A program made the translations under genes and the position numbers. The notes under the pieces are model-generated. The model was given only the letters and a program-made list of their open reading frames with translations, had not been told where the DNA came from and searched no databases. A DNA stretch of 38,847 nt, from assembly GCA_037447655.1 (NCBI GenBank), contig JBBHKE010000568.1, positions 79,155-118,001 of the forward strand, read 5' to 3'. Origin of the DNA: Zygnema cylindricum. Lineage: Eukaryota > Streptophyta > Zygnematophyceae > Zygnematales > Zygnemataceae. Position 1 is the stretch's first letter. Each line of letters begins with the position of its first letter. Positions 1 through 9,683 of this stretch are shown one piece after another.

Positions 1-905
1 TGTCGAGGCGCCTGTTTCAATCCATAAAGAGATTTAATCAGCCGGCATACCTTACTCTCCTCTCTTTCTTCCACAAATCCCTCGGGTTGTCGCATAAAGA
101 TCTCCTCTTCTAATTCTCCATGCAAAAGGGTTGTCTTAACGTCCATCTGGTGCACCTCCATGTCTTCTGCTGCTGCCAAACTGAGAAGTATGCGGACGGA
201 GGGAAATCTGACCACCGGGGCAAAGGTTTCCTCGTAGTCAATTCCCTCCTTTTGTGTAAATCCCTTTGCCACTAGTCGGGCCTTGTAGCGCTCGATTGTG
301 TAATCTGGGTTCAATTTTAATTTGAAAACCCACTTACAACCGATTGGTTTTCGGTTAGGTGGACAATCCACCTGCTCCCAAGCATCGGCTGCCATAATTG
401 AGGCCATCTCCTCATTGATGGCTATCTTCCACCGATTTTTTTCTGGACAAGTCATCGCCTCTCCATAAGTTTGAGGTTCATCTTGATGAGATAGTTTAGT
501 TACCTTGTTATTAATCTGTTTTTCTTGCAGTCTTTTGCTACTTCTCCTTCCCCCCTTCAAATCAGAGGCCGAAATAGATGGTTCTCGTGGATTCTTTCCA
601 ACAAACTCGGCTTCTCCCCTATCCTTTGATTCTGAATCAATTTCCACCACGTCTTCCGCTTCGGGTAGAGTTGTCACTGGAGTTTCCACAGCCAAGTCCT
701 TTTCAGTCTGATTTGTACCTGCAAGAATGTCATCTTCTCTAAAACCTGGATAGTTAGGAAGCCCAATGTCATCGGAATTTTCTGACTCAAATCTGATTTT
801 TAATGACTTTGCATATTTGAAGGGATCCACAGACTTTCTTTCATCCATAACTACTAGATGTTTTACAAAGATTATATCTTCCGTTTTTAGATCATAAACT
901 CTATA
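1..905 (-). CDS. Copia pol: integrase C-terminal linker and reverse transcriptase (partial, element Z)
   Basis: The minus-strand frame is open from the stop at about 906-908 to the window edge (about 301 codons). It covers the acidic integrase-to-RT linker and the N-terminal half of a copia RT. Recognisable blocks are GCKWVFKLKLNPD, YKARLVAKGFTQKEGIDY, FAPVVRFPSVRILLSLAA, the first catalytic Asp block (HQMDVKTTLLHGELEEEIFM) and KSLYGLKQAPR at the edge. The YVDD block lies outside the window. Copia RT copies element RNA into cDNA inside Gag particles. This is part of a polyprotein, so no own start codon is expected. The frame is intact as far as seen, which is unusual in this window. Confidence 0.85.
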
Positions 906-1500
906 TCATTTAACATCCTCATCATATCCTAATAAGTATCCCGATTTTCGTTTAGGATCTAGCTTACAATTAGAATGATCTGTATCTAGACTAAATACTT
1001 GACTGTCAAAAACCTTTAAGTGAGATATGTCTGGTTTCCGGCTTGTCCATCTCTCATAAGGTGTTTGATCTTTTATAGCTGAAGTAAGAACTCTATTTTT
1101 GAGGTAATTAGCATAGTTCATTGCTTCTGCCCAAAACCTTTTTCCTATCTTCTTATCTGACAACATACTTCTAGCACTATCACTTAGTGTTCTATTTAAC
1201 CTTTCAGCTACCCCATTCTGTTCCGGGTTTTTGTGGAACTGTCTTTTGGTGTTGGACCCCATCTTCCCTCAGAAAATCCTCAAACTGGTTAGAAGTATAC
1301 TCTCCACCATTGTCACTCCTTATTCTCTTGATTGGAGTTTCATGGAGTTTTTGGCTCCATGCTTTATATTGTCTAAAACAATCCTGAGCGTCGGACTTGT
1401 TTTTCAAAAAATACACTCGGGAATACCGAGACCAATCATCAGTGATAGTCATCATAAATCTCTTCCCCCCCCGGTGAGGGTACTCTAGCCGGTCCCCAAA
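906..1500 (-). pseudogene. Copia integrase core (element Z), frameshifted
   Basis: Minus-strand translation shows the integrase catalytic core in two frames: TITDDWSRYSRVYFLK (first Asp), IKRIRSDNGGEYTSNQF (second Asp) and REDGVQHQKTVP in one frame (1204-1455), then PEQNGVAERLNRTLSDSA (third catalytic Glu) through RKPDISHLKVFDSQVF and LLGYDEDVK in another (906-1262). The switch lies near 1230-1250, so one small indel separates the second Asp from the Glu. A stop follows at about 906-908. The DDE residues are all present but cannot be made from one frame. Integrase would insert the cDNA into the host genome. Confidence 0.88.
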
Positions 1501-1760
1501 TATCTGTGTGTACTTGATCTAGAATTTATTCTCCTTTATAGGTGGCTGTTTTAGAAAAGGGTAATCAGAGTGTTTTACCTTGAGCACACCCACTCTTATC
1601 ACTTATATTATCACTCTCACTAAACTTAATCCCTTCCACCACTCCCATCTTTTTCATCTCTCTTAACTTGTCTAGATTCACATGCCCAAGCCTCTTATGC
1701 CACATCATAATATCATGAACACCAACATAATAAAGTTTCATTACTTAAGTTTCTTTGTTT
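1501..1760 (-). pseudogene. Copia GAG-pre-integrase zinc domain (element Z)
   Basis: On the minus strand YYVGVHDIMMWHKRLGHVN and LDKLREMKKMGVVEG are readable, followed by a degraded Cys pair (SGCAQGK; the first Cys of the CxxC is changed to Lys). This is the HHCC domain before the copia integrase core. In element V the same domain is complete (WHKQLGH, then CSGC). Stop codons and the lost Cys make this copy nonfunctional. Confidence 0.75.
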
Positions 1761-2130
1761 CATTACTTAAAATATGCCTAAACATCCCTTGGCTACCTTT
1801 CTCAGCAATGTAATAGACCTCCTCCTCAAAACTAGCAGTAAAGACTCCTTCCCTAGTGCTAGTAAAAAAACCCTTATCATTTAACACAGATGTAGAGATG
1901 AGGTTTTTTTTCAGCTCCGGAATAAACAATACATCGGAGAATGTTACTATAGATGTCTTTCCTTCTACTAACACTTTCATATCGATCGATCCTTCAAGAG
2001 TAGTAGTGACTATCCTCTTATCCCCGTACTCTATCTCTACCGTGGAAAAATCTTTCATATCTTAGTGAACAGGTGCTTATCCTTACACATGTGCATGGAG
2101 GCACCTGAATCCAGAAACCAGCCTCCTTCA
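1741..2130 (-). pseudogene. Copia aspartic protease (element Z)
   Basis: The minus strand reads GGWFLDSGASMHMCKDKHLF (2050-2125 region; Asp-Ser-Gly-Ala codons at 2100-2111), the retropepsin active site in its copia context. A stop and a roughly 2-nt insertion follow near 2055-2065; the rest continues in another frame (VEIEYGDKRIVTTTLEGS, FSDVLFIPELKKNLISTSVL) to a stop at 1741. The protease would cut the Gag-Pol polyprotein. The indel makes this copy a pseudogene. Confidence 0.8.
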
Positions 2131-2244
2131 CCTTTAAATCCACCGTAAGCACATTTGTGCCTTTGTGGAATTTCGACCTCGTTTTACGCCTCCAATTCCT
2201 CATCCAATAGGAGCTCATCGTCCTCGTCCTCGGATTTTGCCTCA

Positions 2245-2545
2245 TGCACCTGTGTCACAAGGGCCTTTTTCTTTCCTCTCGGGGTTCCACTGGTCTGCCC
2301 CTCCTTTAACTGAAGCTCGGTTAGCTTAGTGCACTCCGCCATATAGTGCTCCGATTTCTTACAAAAATGACAAAAACCTTTAGGAGCCTTTGGTCAAAAC
2401 TCGTCGGTCTGATTTTTCTGCTCCCGCCCCCCATAGTTTCCGACCAATTTTGGGGTATCCTTGTTCCTCCAATCGGTTGCAGCTCCCAAGGTTTGCCCAC
2501 TTTTTGTTCCTTTTCGGATCTCAATCATGATCTCTCGAACGAGAA
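2245..2545 (-). pseudogene. Gag nucleocapsid region with CCHC zinc knuckle (element Z)
   Basis: Minus strand 2331-2372 encodes CHFCKKSEHYMAEC, an exact CX2CX4HX4C zinc knuckle, followed by TKL and a basic GTPRGKKKA-type stretch, then acidic residues leading to the protease. Upstream, a Trp/Pro/Gly-rich linker (VGKPWELQPIGGTRIPQNWS) is in a different frame from the knuckle, so an indel separates them. The knuckle binds element RNA for packaging. Confidence 0.8.
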
Positions 2546-3244
2546 TCATCCCAACCACTGAGTTCCATATCCACCTTGAGTCCGCAAGTCCTGCACACGG
2601 TTGACTATGTTCTTGAACTCATCAGGTAACTTCATCAGTAAACAGTTAACCTTTTCTTTTTCACTAAAAGCTTTTCCCGCACTCTCTAGCTCCATGAACA
2701 GTGTAGCAAGCTCACTACAAAAATCCAACATCTTCCCTCCTTTGTATACATACTCCTTAACTTTCAGATCAGCCAACTGTTGTTGCTAAATCGTACCACT
2801 TCGGTACATCTCTATGAGAGCCATCAAAAGATCGGATGCCCTTTCTACCTGCAAATAAGAACATGCTAGTCCTTGAGTGAGATGGCGTAGGATGAAGTGC
2901 TTTGCAGCCATATTGTTGAAGTCCCAAGTTTCCCTATCATTCTCCTCGTTCCTCGGAATAGGTGACATGAATGCTGAACTAGTTGCTATTGGTGTGGTCG
3001 CCTCCTTCTCCTTTCCTTTGTCTACCACATCTCCTTCCTTTGTTTCCTCCATTAAAGGTGGATCCTCTTTCATAGTGAATCTGCTTCCTCCAAACCCTGG
3101 AGGGATTCCAAGACTTGATGGACGCCCCAACCGTCCACTCACTATCCCCCAAAACCTTTTTTCGCATAGAGCTCCTATCATCAAACTTTCCCAGTATATG
3201 AAGCCAGTTTCATTAAAGATTGGTACCCTAGAGGGTGGGCCCAT
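2546..3244 (-). pseudogene. Copia Gag (element Z) with one in-frame stop
   Basis: The frame starts with the ATG at 3244-3242, which lies inside the primer-binding site, and reads MGPPSRVPIFNETGFIYWES. FNGT-F-YW is the usual N-terminal block of plant copia Gag. It continues through MAAKHFILRHLTQGLA and ERASDLLMALIEMYRSGTI, then hits TAG at 2788-2786 and resumes in the same frame (LADLKVKEYVYKGGKMLDF, ELATLFMELESAG, VNCLLMKLPDEFKNIVNRVQ) to 2546. Element W has a different stop one codon later, at the equivalent of the next codon, so both look like independent nonsense mutations of a Gln-rich run. Gag forms the cytoplasmic particle. Confidence 0.82.
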
Positions 3245-3248
3245 AACC
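3234..3248 (-). promoter_or_regulatory. Primer-binding site, half-tRNA (initiator Met) type, element Z
   Basis: Directly after the LTR terminus (CA) the minus strand reads GGTTATGGGCCCACC. From memory this is the exact complement of GGUGGGCCCAUAACC, the anticodon arm and adjoining bases of plant initiator tRNA-Met. Drosophila copia uses a half-tRNA priming site of this type. The identical 15-mer sits at the same place in element W. Confidence 0.75.
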
Positions 3249-4275
3249 TGAAAATGTGAGACCTCCATAAGTCCTCAGAGTGGACAGCTTCCAAGAAGCC
3301 TCTAGGATAATCCTGACCCCTTTGAGTTTCAGCAAAAACAACTACCACCCTGGCAGACAAAAACTCTGACCACCTGCACCCTTGTGAAGGCAAGACTCCT
3401 TTTAGTCGATAGCAAAAAGAATCTCTGAATTTGCTCCCGTGAGAAGTAAGTTATGGAGGGTCAAAGTTGACCTTTTGTACAGAAGCTCTTTGGGAGAGAG
3501 GGGTCCTATCTCTCTCACAGACTCTATCTACTGATGTACGGAACCAATCATATTACACTTCCGTACGTAAAAGTACAGTTGCCTCTCTACTTTATGTACA
3601 GACATTGTACGACATGGCTTAAATGTCGACACATGTCATATCCAGATTCGGTGCCACAATCTCCGGAGATACGACGATCCTATGTAATTTGGCCACGTGT
3701 CCTCCGATGTGGCGATGGCCACAAACCGCTGAAATCTTCTTACGCGATCTCGACGCTAATTTCGGGCGTCCGATTAAATTCAAAATTAATCCTAGACGTA
3801 AAAAATACATGCGCGGTATTCGTTTCACTAAAAAAATAAATGCGCGGTATTGATTTCTTTTCCGTACAGTAATCCGTAATTATACATTACCGGATCTATG
3901 TTTCCCGTAAACAGTTACAGTTAAATGAATTATCCTATGTATTAATTTCTAATTAAACATCAAACCATATAGTATGTAGCTCTAGTTCTAGACTTAACGG
4001 CTAAGGCTACCGGCTACCTGTTGTCTAACGACTAGTAGGTACCAGGATCTAATCCTGTGGCCGGCACATACCTTTTAATTAAATAAATAAACCCTAATAT
4101 AAAATTCCCGTAAACCTCAGGATAGCCAAGGTAGCCATGGCTCTAGCTTCCTCTCCAATTTCTCAGTGACTGCGACAAGTTTGAGAGTTGGAGAGAGAAG
4201 TTAGAGATAGACTGCCTCGACTTCTATATTTCTTTTCAGACCTAGAAAATACTAATAAAACCATTAGTTTCTACA
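3249..4275 (-). repeat. 5' LTR of element Z (1027 bp)
   Basis: Begins TGTAGAAACTAATGG (minus strand from 4275) and ends ATTTTCA before the primer-binding site. It aligns along its length with the LTRs at 4709, 8321 and 18588. It contains an antisense tRNA-like segment (plus strand 3982-4070), a G-box (GGCCACGTGTCC near 3690-3702 on plus), the palindrome GGTCAACTTTGACC (minus strand, near 3457-3470) and the conserved block near 3385-3440 that forms two short hairpins in other copies. Confidence 0.88.
3982..4070 (+). other. tRNA-like segment (A/B-box), antisense within LTR of Z
   Basis: A-box-like TAGACTTAACGG at 3989-4000, followed by CTAAGGC, and a T-arm-like CCAGGATCTAATCCTG at 4042-4057 (stem CAGG/CCTG, 7-nt loop ATCTAAT), then GCCGGCACA. 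Spacing fits a tRNA or tRNA-derived SINE head. The same piece occurs in the other LTRs at the same LTR position. It is too decayed here to name an isoacceptor. Confidence 0.5.
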
Positions 4276-4695
4276 CACTTCTCGATATGTATTATATGTG
4301 GGTGATGGGGCTTGCTGTTGGAGTAGCAAACAGCAAAAGGTCATTGCTCAGTCCACCATGGAGGCTGAGTATATGGCCTCTTGGTTTGCTGTAAAAGAAT
4401 TGATGTGGGTCAAGTCTTTACTGGTGAACTTGGTCATCTTAAGAGTGGTGTGCAGAAAATATTTTGTGATAATCAAGCAGCAATCGCTATTTCTGCCAAT
4501 CCTAAACATCATTTTAAAGCTAAACACATAGACATTAGACTCAGCTTTGTTAGAGAGAAAGTAGAAAATAAAATAATCAGTTTAGAGTACCGACTAGATA
4601 GTGAGATGGTAGCAGATATGATGACCAAACTTGTGCCTTCCCCTAAGCTAATTTTTTGCAATGAGAAGTGTGGTGTGAAATTAAAGATTGACTAG
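4276..4695 (+). pseudogene. Copia RNase H fragment (element X)
   Basis: The plus strand resumes in the middle of copia RNase H directly at the LTR end of Z: SRYVLYVGDGACCWSSKQQK-type sequence, QSTMEAEYMAS (catalytic Glu), VFCDNQAAIAISANPKHHFK (catalytic Asp; CDNQ at about 4465) and KHIDIRLSFVREKVENKI to the C-terminal ADMMTKLVPSPKL. Stop TAG at 4693-4695. At least one frameshift (near 4380-4430) separates the two halves. RNase H removes the RNA strand of the RNA-cDNA hybrid. The upstream part of X must lie left of Z, outside the window. Confidence 0.88.
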
Positions 4696-4708
4696 AAAAT
4701 AAGAGGAG
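4694..4708 (+). promoter_or_regulatory. Polypurine tract of element X
   Basis: AGAAAATAAGAGGAG immediately precedes the TG of the LTR. The equivalent AAAATAAGGGGAG is conserved before the 3' LTRs of Y, W and V. It primes plus-strand cDNA. Confidence 0.8.
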
Positions 4709-5756
4709 TGTAGAAATTAATGGTTTTTAAGTATTTTCTAGGTCTGAATAAAAATATAGAAGCCGAGGCAGTCTACCTCTAACTTCTCTCTCTAACTCTC
4801 AAACTTGTCGCAATCACTGTGAAATTGGAGAGGAAGCTAGAGCCATGGCTACCTAGGCTATCCTCAAGTTTACGGGAAATTTATATTAATCTAGGGATTA
4901 ATTTCTAAAAGATATGTGCCGGCGACAGGATTTGATCCCGAAACCTGTCGGCCGTCAGATTGTAGATAGCCGGTAGCCTTAGCCGTTAAGTCTAGAAGTA
5001 GTGTTACGTAGTATATAGTACGATAATTATTTAAACATGTACACGTAAGATAAGTCATTTAACTATAACTGTTAACGGGGTACATAGATATGGTAGTATA
5101 AAAGTACGAATTGCAGTACGGATAAGAAATCAATACCGCGCATTATTTTCGTAAGCGAAACAAATACCGCGCATGTATTTATTACGGCTACGATCAAATG
5201 CAAGTTTAATCGGACGGCCGTAATTAGCGCCGAGATCGCGGAAGGAGAATTCGGCGGTTTGTGGGCATCGCCACATCGGATGACACGTGGCGAAGTAACA
5301 TTGGAGCGCGGCATCTCCGAGGATTAAAGGAGCGAATCCGGACATACCACGTGTCGACATTTAAGGCATGTCGTACAGTGTCCGTACATAAAGTACACCG
5401 GCAGCTGTACTTTTGCGTACGGAACTGTAATATGATTGGTTCCGTACATCAGTAGATAGAGTCTGTGAGAGAGATAGGACTTAGACAAATTGGAAGATAG
5501 GACCCTCTCTCCCAGACAGCTTCTGTACAAAAGGTCAACTTTGACCCTCCATAACTTACTGCTCAAGGGAGCAAATTAAGAGATTCTTTTTGCTACCGAC
5601 TCAGGGGAGTCTTGTCTTCACAGGGGTGAAGGTGGTCAGAGTTTTTCTCTGCCAAGGTGGCAGTTATTTTTGCTTAAACACAAAGGGGTCAGGATTATCC
5701 TAGAGGCTTCTTGGAAGTTGTCCACTCTGAGGACTTATGGAGGTCTCAGAGTTTCA
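4709..5756 (+). repeat. 3' LTR of element X (1048 bp)
   Basis: Starts TGTAGAAATTAATGG after the polypurine tract and ends CTCAGAGTTTCA. Contains the antisense tRNA-like segment (4913-5000), the G-box GACACGTGGCG (5282-5292), the palindrome GGTCAACTTTGACC (about 5533-5546) and twin hairpins GCTCAAGGGAGC (5561-5572) and GACTCAGGGGAGTC (5598-5611). The bases after the CA (TATCACCGATGATTG) are integrase core codons of element Y, so X is inserted in Y; TATCA (5757-5761) is the predicted target duplication. Confidence 0.88.
4913..5000 (-). other. tRNA-like segment, antisense within LTR of X
   Basis: On the minus strand: TAGACTTAACGG (4994-4983, A-box-like), GCTAAGGCTACCGGC, and a T-arm-like CGGGATCAAATCC (4940-4928) followed by TGTCGCCGGCA. 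Layout matches the segments in the other LTRs. Confidence 0.5.
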
Positions 5757-6480
5757 TATCACCGATGATTGTTCTCGGTATTCCGGTGTGTATTTTTTGA
5801 AAAATACGTCCAACGCTCAGGAATGTTTTAGAGAATATATAGCATGGAGTGAAAAACTCCTGAAACCTCAATCAAGAGAGTAAGGAGTGACAATGGTGGA
5901 GAGTATACCTCTAACCAGTTTGAGGATTTTCTGAGAGAAGATGGAGTGCAACACCAAAAGACAGTTTGTGCAAATCCTGAGCAGAATGGTGTAGCCGAAA
6001 GATTAAATAGAACAATGAGTGATAGTGCTAGGAGTATGCTGTCACATAAGAAGATAGGAAAGAAGTTTTGGGCCGAAGCAATGAACTGTGCAAATTATCT
6101 CAAGAATAGAGTTCCTACTTCAGCAGTAAAAGGCCAAACACCCTATGAGAGTTGGATAGGCCGAAAAACAGATGTTTCACACTTAAAGGTTTTCGGTAGT
6201 CAAGTGTTCAGTTTAGACACAGATCGGTCAAACTAGAAGTTAGATCCAAAAGGAAAACCAGATATCTACTAGGATATGATGAAGATGTAAAAGGATACAG
6301 AATCTATGATCTCAAAAGAGAGGATATTATCCTAGTGAAGCATCTCGTGGTTATGGATGAAGGAAAATCTATAGATCCGTTTAAGCATACAAAGACAGTC
6401 AAAATCAGATTTGAGTCAAAATATTCTGATGACTTTGAGCTTCCTTACTATCCAAGATTTTAAGAAGATGATGATCTTGC
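5757..6480 (+). pseudogene. Copia integrase core and C-terminus (element Y)
   Basis: Starts at ITDDCSRY (Trp of TDDW changed to Cys). A stop follows near 5880, then SDNGGEYTSNQFEDFLRE, the third catalytic residue block PEQNGVAERLNRTMSDSA (5946-6236 frame), KKFWAEAMNCANYLKNRV and HLKVFGSQVFSLD, ending in a TAG at 6234-6236. GYRIYDLKREDIIL and KHLVVMDEGKSIDPF are readable further on. All three DDE residues survive but the frame is broken several times. Confidence 0.85.
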
Positions 6481-7336
6481 AGGTACGGATCAGATCGAGA
6501 AGGACCCAAATGTGGAACCCCTAGTATTAACTCCAACCGAAGCGGAAGACGTGGTGGAAATCGGACCGGAATCAAGGGATACGTGAGAAGTAGAAACTGT
6601 TCGGAAGAATCCAAGATAGCCATCTATTCCGGCAACCGAGTTTGAGGGAGGAAGAAGAAGCAGCAAAAGACTACAAGAGAGACAAGTTAACAATAAGGTA
6701 ACCAAATTGTCTCACCCCGATGAACCTCAAACTTATAATGAGGCAATGACTTGTCCTAAAAGAAACTGGTGGAAGACAGCCATTAATGAGGAGATGGCCT
6801 CAATTATGGCGGCCGATACATGGGAATTGGTGGATTGTCCTGCTGACAAAAAACTAATTGGGTGTAAGTGGGTATTTAAGCTGAAACTCAACCCGGATAA
6901 CACTATTGAGCGCTACAAGGCTCGGTTAGTGGCGAAGGGATTTACCCAGAAAGAGGGAATTGACTACGAGGAGAGTTTTGCTCCGGTCGTCAGGATTCCT
7001 CCGGTTTGGATACTTCTTAGTATGGCTGCAGCAGAAGACATGGAAGTGCATCAGATGGACATCAAGACGGCCTTCCTACATAGAGAGTTGGAAGTGGAAA
7101 TTTTTATGCGACAGCCCGAAAGATTTGTGCAGCAAGGGGAGGAAAGCAAGGTATGCCGATTGATCAAATCTTTGTATGGGCTGAAACAGGCGCCTCGGCA
7201 ATGGAACAAGAAACTCGATAAGTTTCTTACAGGTTTGGGATATATTCGGATCAGCTCAGATCACTCAATTTATTTGTTTGAAGATAGGAAGGAATTATTT
7301 TTATTGCAATTTATGTCGATGATTTGCTTGTTTTAA
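6481..7336 (+). pseudogene. Copia reverse transcriptase, N-terminal part (element Y)
   Basis: From 6707 the frame is open to 7336: SHPDEPQTYNEAMTCP, GCKWVFKLKLNPDNTIERYK, ARLVAKGFTQKEGIDYEESF, MEVHQMDIKTAFLHRELEVE (first catalytic Asp), VCRLIKSLYGLKQAPRQWNK and ISSDHSIYLFEDR. A 1-nt loss near 7285-7290, compared with element W, shifts the frame just before the YVDD block (TATGTCGATGAT at 7312-7323). The segment 6481-6706 is the acidic linker with stops. It lacks only frame continuity to be a normal copia RT. Confidence 0.88.
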
Positions 7337-8298
7337 GTAAATCTATGGATAAAATAAATAAGTTAAAAATTAATTTAAAAAGAAGATTTGAGATGAAGGA
7401 TATGGGAGAAGCAAGGTATATTTTGGGAATTCAGGTAGAGAGAGATAGAGATAGAAAGATAATAAGATTAACTCAAAAAGAGGCCATTGGAAACATGTTA
7501 GAAAAATTCCAAATGGACAAGGCTAATAGTTGTACCACTCCTATGGAATTAAAGAAAGGAAGTAAGGGGAGTGAGGAAGAGGGAATTATAATCTTAGATG
7601 ATGAGGTAGGCCCGGAAGAGAAAAGATTTATGCAGACCATCCCTTATAGACAAGTAGTGGGCAGCCTAATAAATTTTATGAATTGTACCCGTCCGGACAT
7701 AGGCGCAGTTGTAAGAGTACTAAGTAGGAGTCTGAATTCTCCCACTAAGAAAGATTGGGAGGCAGCTAAGAGAATCCTTAGATATCTCATAGGGACTAGG
7801 GATCTATGGTTGCATTTGGGTGGGAACAATACTGACATCACCACTTGGAGTGATGCCAGCTATCGGGATGCTCTTATGAGGAGATGCACATCTGGATATG
7901 TATTGTATGTGGGTGAAGGGGCTTGCTGCTGGAGCAGCAAGCAGCAAAAGGTCATTGCTCAGTCCACCATGGAGACTGAGTACATGGCTTCTTGCTCTGC
8001 TGTAAAAGAATTAATGTGGGTCAAGTCTTTGCTTGGTGAGCTTGGTTATCTTAAGAGTGGTGCCCAAAAAGTGTTTTGTGACAATCAAGCTGCCATTGCC
8101 ATTTTTGCCAATCCTAAACATCACTTTAAAGCCAAACACATTGACATTAGACTTAGCTTTGTTAGGGAGAAAGTAGAAAACAAGATAATCAGTTTGGAGT
8201 ATAAACCAGATAGTGAAATGGTAGGTGATATGATGACGAAACCTGTCCCTTCCCCTAAACTAATTTTCTGCATAAAGAAGTGTGCTCTTAAAACATAG
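7312..8298 (+). pseudogene. Copia RT C-terminus and RNase H (element Y)
   Basis: Continues in the shifted frame after YVDD: LVLSKSMDKINKLKINLKRR, MKDMGEARYILGIQVERDR, ANSCTTPMELKKGS, IPYRQVVGSLINFMNCTRPD, then RNase H with the catalytic blocks TTWSDASY, QSTMETEYMA and VFCDNQAAI, KAKHIDIRLSFVREKV and DMMTKPVPSPKL, stop at 8296-8298. About 324 codons are open, the longest reading frame in the window. It belongs to the same polyprotein as the preceding RT part and has no start codon of its own. Confidence 0.9.
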
Positions 8299-8307
8299 AG
8301 TGACTAG

Positions 8308-8320
8308 AAAATAAGGGGAG
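8308..8320 (+). promoter_or_regulatory. Polypurine tract of element Y
   Basis: AAAATAAGGGGAG directly before the LTR start TGTAGAAATT; identical to that of W and V. Confidence 0.85.
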
Positions 8321-8399
8321 TGTAGAAATTAAAGGTTATTTTAGTATTTTCTAGGTTTTGTAAAATGCAGAAAAGAAGTAGAGGCAATCTGCCTCTAAC

Positions 8400-9577
8400 T
8401 GTTGTCCATAGCCATTTCTAGCCATGGATTCACCCTCGGAAGCACCACAGACTACCCCAAAAACAGCCTACTTGGATACACACAGAATTCAACAGAATTT
8501 ATAGAACAAGCTAAAACTACATTAACAGATATTACCTAGGCAATAGAATAACCTCCCAAAGTTTCAGACAGAAATAATAAACAGAGTGATCACATCATCT
8601 AGTCAAAGTTGCAGAAAAATAATCTGCCAGAACTTTGATAAAACAGACTAACTTCACAATGAAGTAAAACACAGAACAGGGACACAATAGGCCTGCAAAT
8701 ATGTCAAAATGTTAAAAATACAAAGAGAAACACACATGCAAAATTTCAGATAATTCTGCCAACAGATCTGAGAGTAATTCTCAGATAAAATTACAAAAAA
8801 TCACCATAAACAGTTTTTTGGTTGAAAAAGTTCCTATATTCTGAAATGACTAAGTTCTACAATATATACACTCAGGCTTACTACTAAATGTACGGAGGCA
8901 TACCAGCCGAACGTAATTTCCCATCTACTTAAATTAATGTGAGTATACCTGAATAATTCAAGGTATGTCAGAAAATGTAATTCTACACTAATAATTAATG
9001 CACAAAAAGACAAAACAATGTTAAATCAAAAAATATACACCGACGCTTCCATAAAATCCGCGTACTGAGTATCAACTTGATTATTCACTTGTGGACGAAA
9101 ACATTTAGTGAATTGACATCACTTACGTAGGGCCCACTTGATACCATGTCATCAAAATTGCGATCCCTTGAAAATATCGGGTGTCCCCAATCCAAATGTA
9201 CCACGGACCACTTGCCGAAATAAAACCGTACCTTCAAAATCTTTTCCGTACCCAACCACCGTTCTTTGCAATAAATACGCCTCTCGCAAATAAAGTACAC
9301 TTGTCCAAATAAGACGCTCCGTACCGGCGGCGTACATATTCAACATTTCGTACATTTCACATCGGATCGATTCGCGATCCGCCGTCCATTTGCAAACGTA
9401 TTCCGAGCCACTCAATTACTATTTCGTTCGTCCCAGAACAATATATCTGTATGTTCACTCCCCCAATCCGCGAATCCATTCGAACCTCCACAGTAAATTC
9501 ATTTAACAAATTACGCACGAAACGTCGCGTGCGCACAAATTGTGTAGTACGCACGAAACTAAGTTTTCAAAACAACA
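8400..9577 (-). mobile_element. Probable solo LTR of an unrelated family inside Y's LTR (1178 bp)
   Basis: The LTR of Y is broken after GCCTCTAAC and resumes at CTAACCGCAATCG. The inserted DNA starts TGTTGTCC and ends AACAACA, giving TG...CA ends with a 6-bp inverted repeat (TGTTGT/ACAACA), flanked by CTAAC on both sides (8395-8399, 9578-9582), as expected for a solo LTR with a 5-bp target duplication. Orientation is a guess from a TATA-like GTATATATTG on the minus strand (about 8861-8870). Caveat: about 25 bp of the host LTR is missing at the junction relative to element W. No protein is recognisable; an 87-codon minus-strand frame at 9152-9415 matches nothing I know. Confidence 0.55.
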
Positions 9578-9683
9578 CTAACCGCAATCGCTAAAAGTTG
9601 GAGAGGGAGATAGAGCCATGGCCGCCTATGCTATCCAGACGGGGACAGTCATTAGATTGGTAGATTTACCAAAATAGTAGTTG

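Larger units (their letters stand above)
1..4275 (-). mobile_element. Ty1/copia element Z, 5' portion (LTR to RT), minus strand
   Basis: Reading the minus strand from 4275 leftwards gives LTR, primer-binding site, gag, CCHC zinc knuckle, aspartic protease, GAG-pre-integrase, integrase core and reverse transcriptase, the Ty1/copia order (integrase before RT). The RT runs off the left edge, so RNase H and the 3' LTR lie outside the window. The 5' LTR boundary at 4275 abuts RNase H codons of another copia element (X) on the plus strand, so Z is inserted into X; the five bases after the LTR (CACTT, 4276-4280) are the expected target-site duplication, testable at the other end of Z. Z is the least decayed element here: more than 300 codons of pol are open next to the edge, but gag has one stop, and protease and integrase have frameshifts. 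Confidence 0.9.

Noticed and set aside
2786-2795. Programmed stop-codon readthrough (TAG CAA) in Gag of Z
   Set aside because: W lacks a stop at this codon and has one at the next; two independent nonsense mutations explain it better.
5757-5775. X and Y as tandem elements sharing one LTR with an internal deletion
   Set aside because: The break falls exactly after the terminal CA and leaves no primer-binding site, so insertion of X into Y is simpler; not fully excluded without the left flank.
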